A stretch of 6,682 nt of DNA from Alphaproteobacteria bacterium MarineAlpha3_Bin3. Its GTDB lineage: Bacteria > Pseudomonadota > Alphaproteobacteria > Rhodospirillales > Casp-alpha2. Where the stretch lies: positions 1 through 6,682 of the forward strand of contig PTLK01000109.1 of NCBI GenBank assembly GCA_002938075.1, written 5' to 3'. Under the pieces are notes generated by a model. The model saw only the letters and a program-made list of their open reading frames with translations. It searched no databases and had not been told where the DNA came from. This document shows positions 6,101 through 6,682 of the stretch, piece by piece; position 1 is the stretch's first letter, and the number at the start of each line of letters is the position of its first letter. Made by a program: the position numbers and the translations under genes.

Positions 6101-6682
6101 CGGGACGCAATTGGCGCTGGTCTATATCCTCGACCGCAAATACCAGGAGGCGCTCCAGGTGCTGGATGAAACGGCGGTTCCCGATATGCCCGACCCGTTA
6201 CGGATTCAGCAGCGCCATCTTCGGGCCAAGGGCCTGTTGGGCACTGACAATCGGGAGCAGGCCCTGGCCGTCCTCAAGGGCGACAAAACCCTGGACGGTG
6301 AACTTCTCCTGAGCGAGGTCTACTGGACCGCGCGCAACTGGAACAACGCGGCGCAGTCGCTTCAGCGCTTGATCCGGCTTTCACAGGCGAAGCCGGGCGG
6401 GGCGCTCGACGCGAAACAGGCCTCCCATGTTCTCAACTACGCCATCGCCCTGACGTTGAGCGGCAACGAAAGGGCGCTCAGCCGGGTGCGCGGCGATTAT
6501 GGCGCGGCGATGGAAAAAAGCAGCCTCAAGGACGCCTTCAAGCTGATCACCACCCCGACCCCCCTCGGGCTGACCGACCCGTCGCAAGTGTCGATCCGGG
6601 TCAAGGAGGTGGAAAATTTCCAGACCTTCATGGCCGCCTACCGCGAACGGCTCAAGAATCAGTCCCTGAGCGACCTGGTGCC
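3162..6682 (+). CDS. Large secreted beta-repeat and TPR-like protein, C-terminally cut by the window
   Basis: The frame is open for 1173 codons and runs off the right edge. Residues 1-33 are a Sec signal peptide: basic RKRR, hydrophobic 14-27, and AWA before Glu34 as the likely cleavage site. Three related beta-type domains follow at about 36-129, 165-262 and 386-482, each with an F-x-W ... V-x-F-x-R core. They are separated by Pro/Ala/Lys/Glu-rich linkers at 130-164 and 263-385. A further beta-rich stretch covers about 484-585. From about 617 to the edge, amphipathic helix pairs resemble TPR/Sel1-type solenoids, for example FFFANGFYAEALAILKEV, GRLPEAYSDFNLEAL and FEEGRLMELAGDFDDAVSNW. I see no enzyme motif. 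A periplasmic scaffold for the motor or stators is inferred from secretion, architecture and tight coupling to motB. The first domains vaguely resemble AMIN-type wall-targeting domains. A general cell-envelope TPR protein is the alternative. Confidence 0.85.
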   Translation, partial: MAEGSVTGRKRRQWVPWALVVGFLALQTTAAWAEPVRVRAALHDDFGRVVFSWSSPVSHKSVLRNGRLTVRFGRPIEASFGRVARSLGKYIASVTPGDDGQSVVFDLKGDFDAYSYDSGRAVIVEFADKSPSAADKPEAEKKAEAKPETAAPSDPEAASGASPDLPVVRVRSGRHPDYTRIVFDWPSKVAYSFKQVGGVATVTFERAARIDLGRVRSRRLPYIGGVRTQTGSDSVTVTLSVPATSKVRHFLAGQKVVLDIRRPSGSEKAVPLPPPAAEGEATKAAKAESAPKTSPTAEDTRETPSAAAKPGAKTAEAASPAAPQVLKPAAEETAAKPAPSGSGQPTKLTPVRSALSSPGSQAAAAPSPQGILSPGTPPPLPPTPTTVTANASSDDVNVVTLRFDWDEPVGAAVFRRAGFLWVAFDRPTAIDIDQLRQAGGNIIKGIEQMGVPQATVLRMATLAGINPRLRRDGLAWLLDFRKQPIEAVTSITVKAQPESPVGARLFLPLPEPGAPIGVTDPEVGDNFVIVPVIPLGHGMGLEYIYPQVRFLPTSQGIVILPRNDDIRVRTLRQGIEISSSAELLISEVTAEDEANRRRMKSLTRILSLDRWKLKNINAFRGRKYKLLAAISQAKGNQRQAARLDLVRFFFANGFYAEALAILKEVTRARAEIEQDPEFRMLRGGTHYMLGRLPEAYSDFNLEALNVNDEAVFWRAIVRAAAGDMTNAAPDLARTGKIVQPYPKALKTPLGMMVIRSALEIGDLKQARHFLEILRLDKLTPAEKNQFYFEEGRLMELAGDFDDAVSNWEKVIKGYHRPSRAKATVARMELLLKLNRMTPKEAIQDLEKLRFAWRGDEFEFTMLRRLGTLYLEEGLYRQGLDRLRKAATHYRTHEEAIQVTQQMSDTFADLYLNDAADTLAPVTAIALYDEFKELTPAGVQGDEMIRKIADRLVGVDLLDQAATLLNSQVRFRLQGLEKARVGTQLALVYILDRKYQEALQVLDETAVPDMPDPLRIQQRHLRAKGLLGTDNREQALAVLKGDKTLDGELLLSEVYWTARNWNNAAQSLQRLIRLSQAKPGGALDAKQASHVLNYAIALTLSGNERALSRVRGDYGAAMEKSSLKDAFKLITTPTPLGLTDPSQVSIRVKEVENFQTFMAAYRERLKNQSLSDLV
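3303..3410 (+). repeat. Internal protein repeat, copy 1 of 3
   Basis: Encodes residues 48-83 of the large secreted protein. Aligns without gaps over 36 residues to copies 2 and 3, with Phe51, Trp53, Val57, Gly66, Val70, Phe72 and Arg74 shared by all three. Confidence 0.65.
3699..3806 (+). repeat. Internal protein repeat, copy 2 of 3
   Basis: Encodes residues 180-215. The shared positions are Phe183, Trp185, Val189, Gly198, Val202, Phe204 and Arg206. Copies 1 and 2 also share the ending Leu/Phe-Gly-Arg-Val. Confidence 0.65.
4359..4466 (+). repeat. Internal protein repeat, copy 3 of 3
   Basis: Encodes residues 400-435. The shared positions are Phe403, Trp405, Val409, Gly418, Val422, Phe424 and Arg426. 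It lies after the long low-complexity linker and is the most diverged copy, although the core FDW matches copy 2. Confidence 0.6.

Overview
The window looks like a chromosomal flagellar locus from an alphaproteobacterium, most likely Rhodospirillales-like. The evidence is moderately high GC, the FliM C-terminal sequence, and the gene order fliM / short coiled-coil membrane protein / MotE-like protein / MotB-type proteins. This is inferred from family resemblance; no search was run. All supported genes lie on the + strand and read as one transcription-unit-like array, with no tRNA, rRNA, CRISPR or mobile element visible.

Layout: 2-205 is the 3' end of fliM (C-ring switch protein). An 88-bp spacer precedes a 164-aa single-pass coiled-coil protein (294-788) of the DUF6468/PflI type. 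Next is a 239-aa MotE-like periplasmic coiled-coil protein with an MgtE-N-like C-terminus (843-1562). A 158-bp gap follows, containing a possible 26-codon ORF whose stop overlaps the next start. Two MotB-type proteins come in tandem: a divergent one whose membrane helix lacks the proton-carrying Asp (1721-2419), then one that keeps it (2440-3162). The second MotB overlaps by one base a very large secreted protein (3162 to the window edge, truncated) with a signal peptide, three related beta-type repeats, Pro/Ala/Lys-rich linkers and a long TPR-like helical region.

Taken together, the genes downstream of fliM look like a stator and stator-accessory module: a torque-unit B subunit, a B-like partner that probably cannot carry protons, a MotE-type periplasmic helper and a large periplasmic scaffold. 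No MotA is present, so the A subunit must be encoded elsewhere. The most interesting points are the Asp-less/Asp-containing MotB pair, the loss of the usual peptidoglycan-binding Asp in the second MotB, and the big beta-repeat/TPR protein. That protein's architecture recalls, without shown homology, periplasmic scaffold proteins such as Campylobacter PflA.
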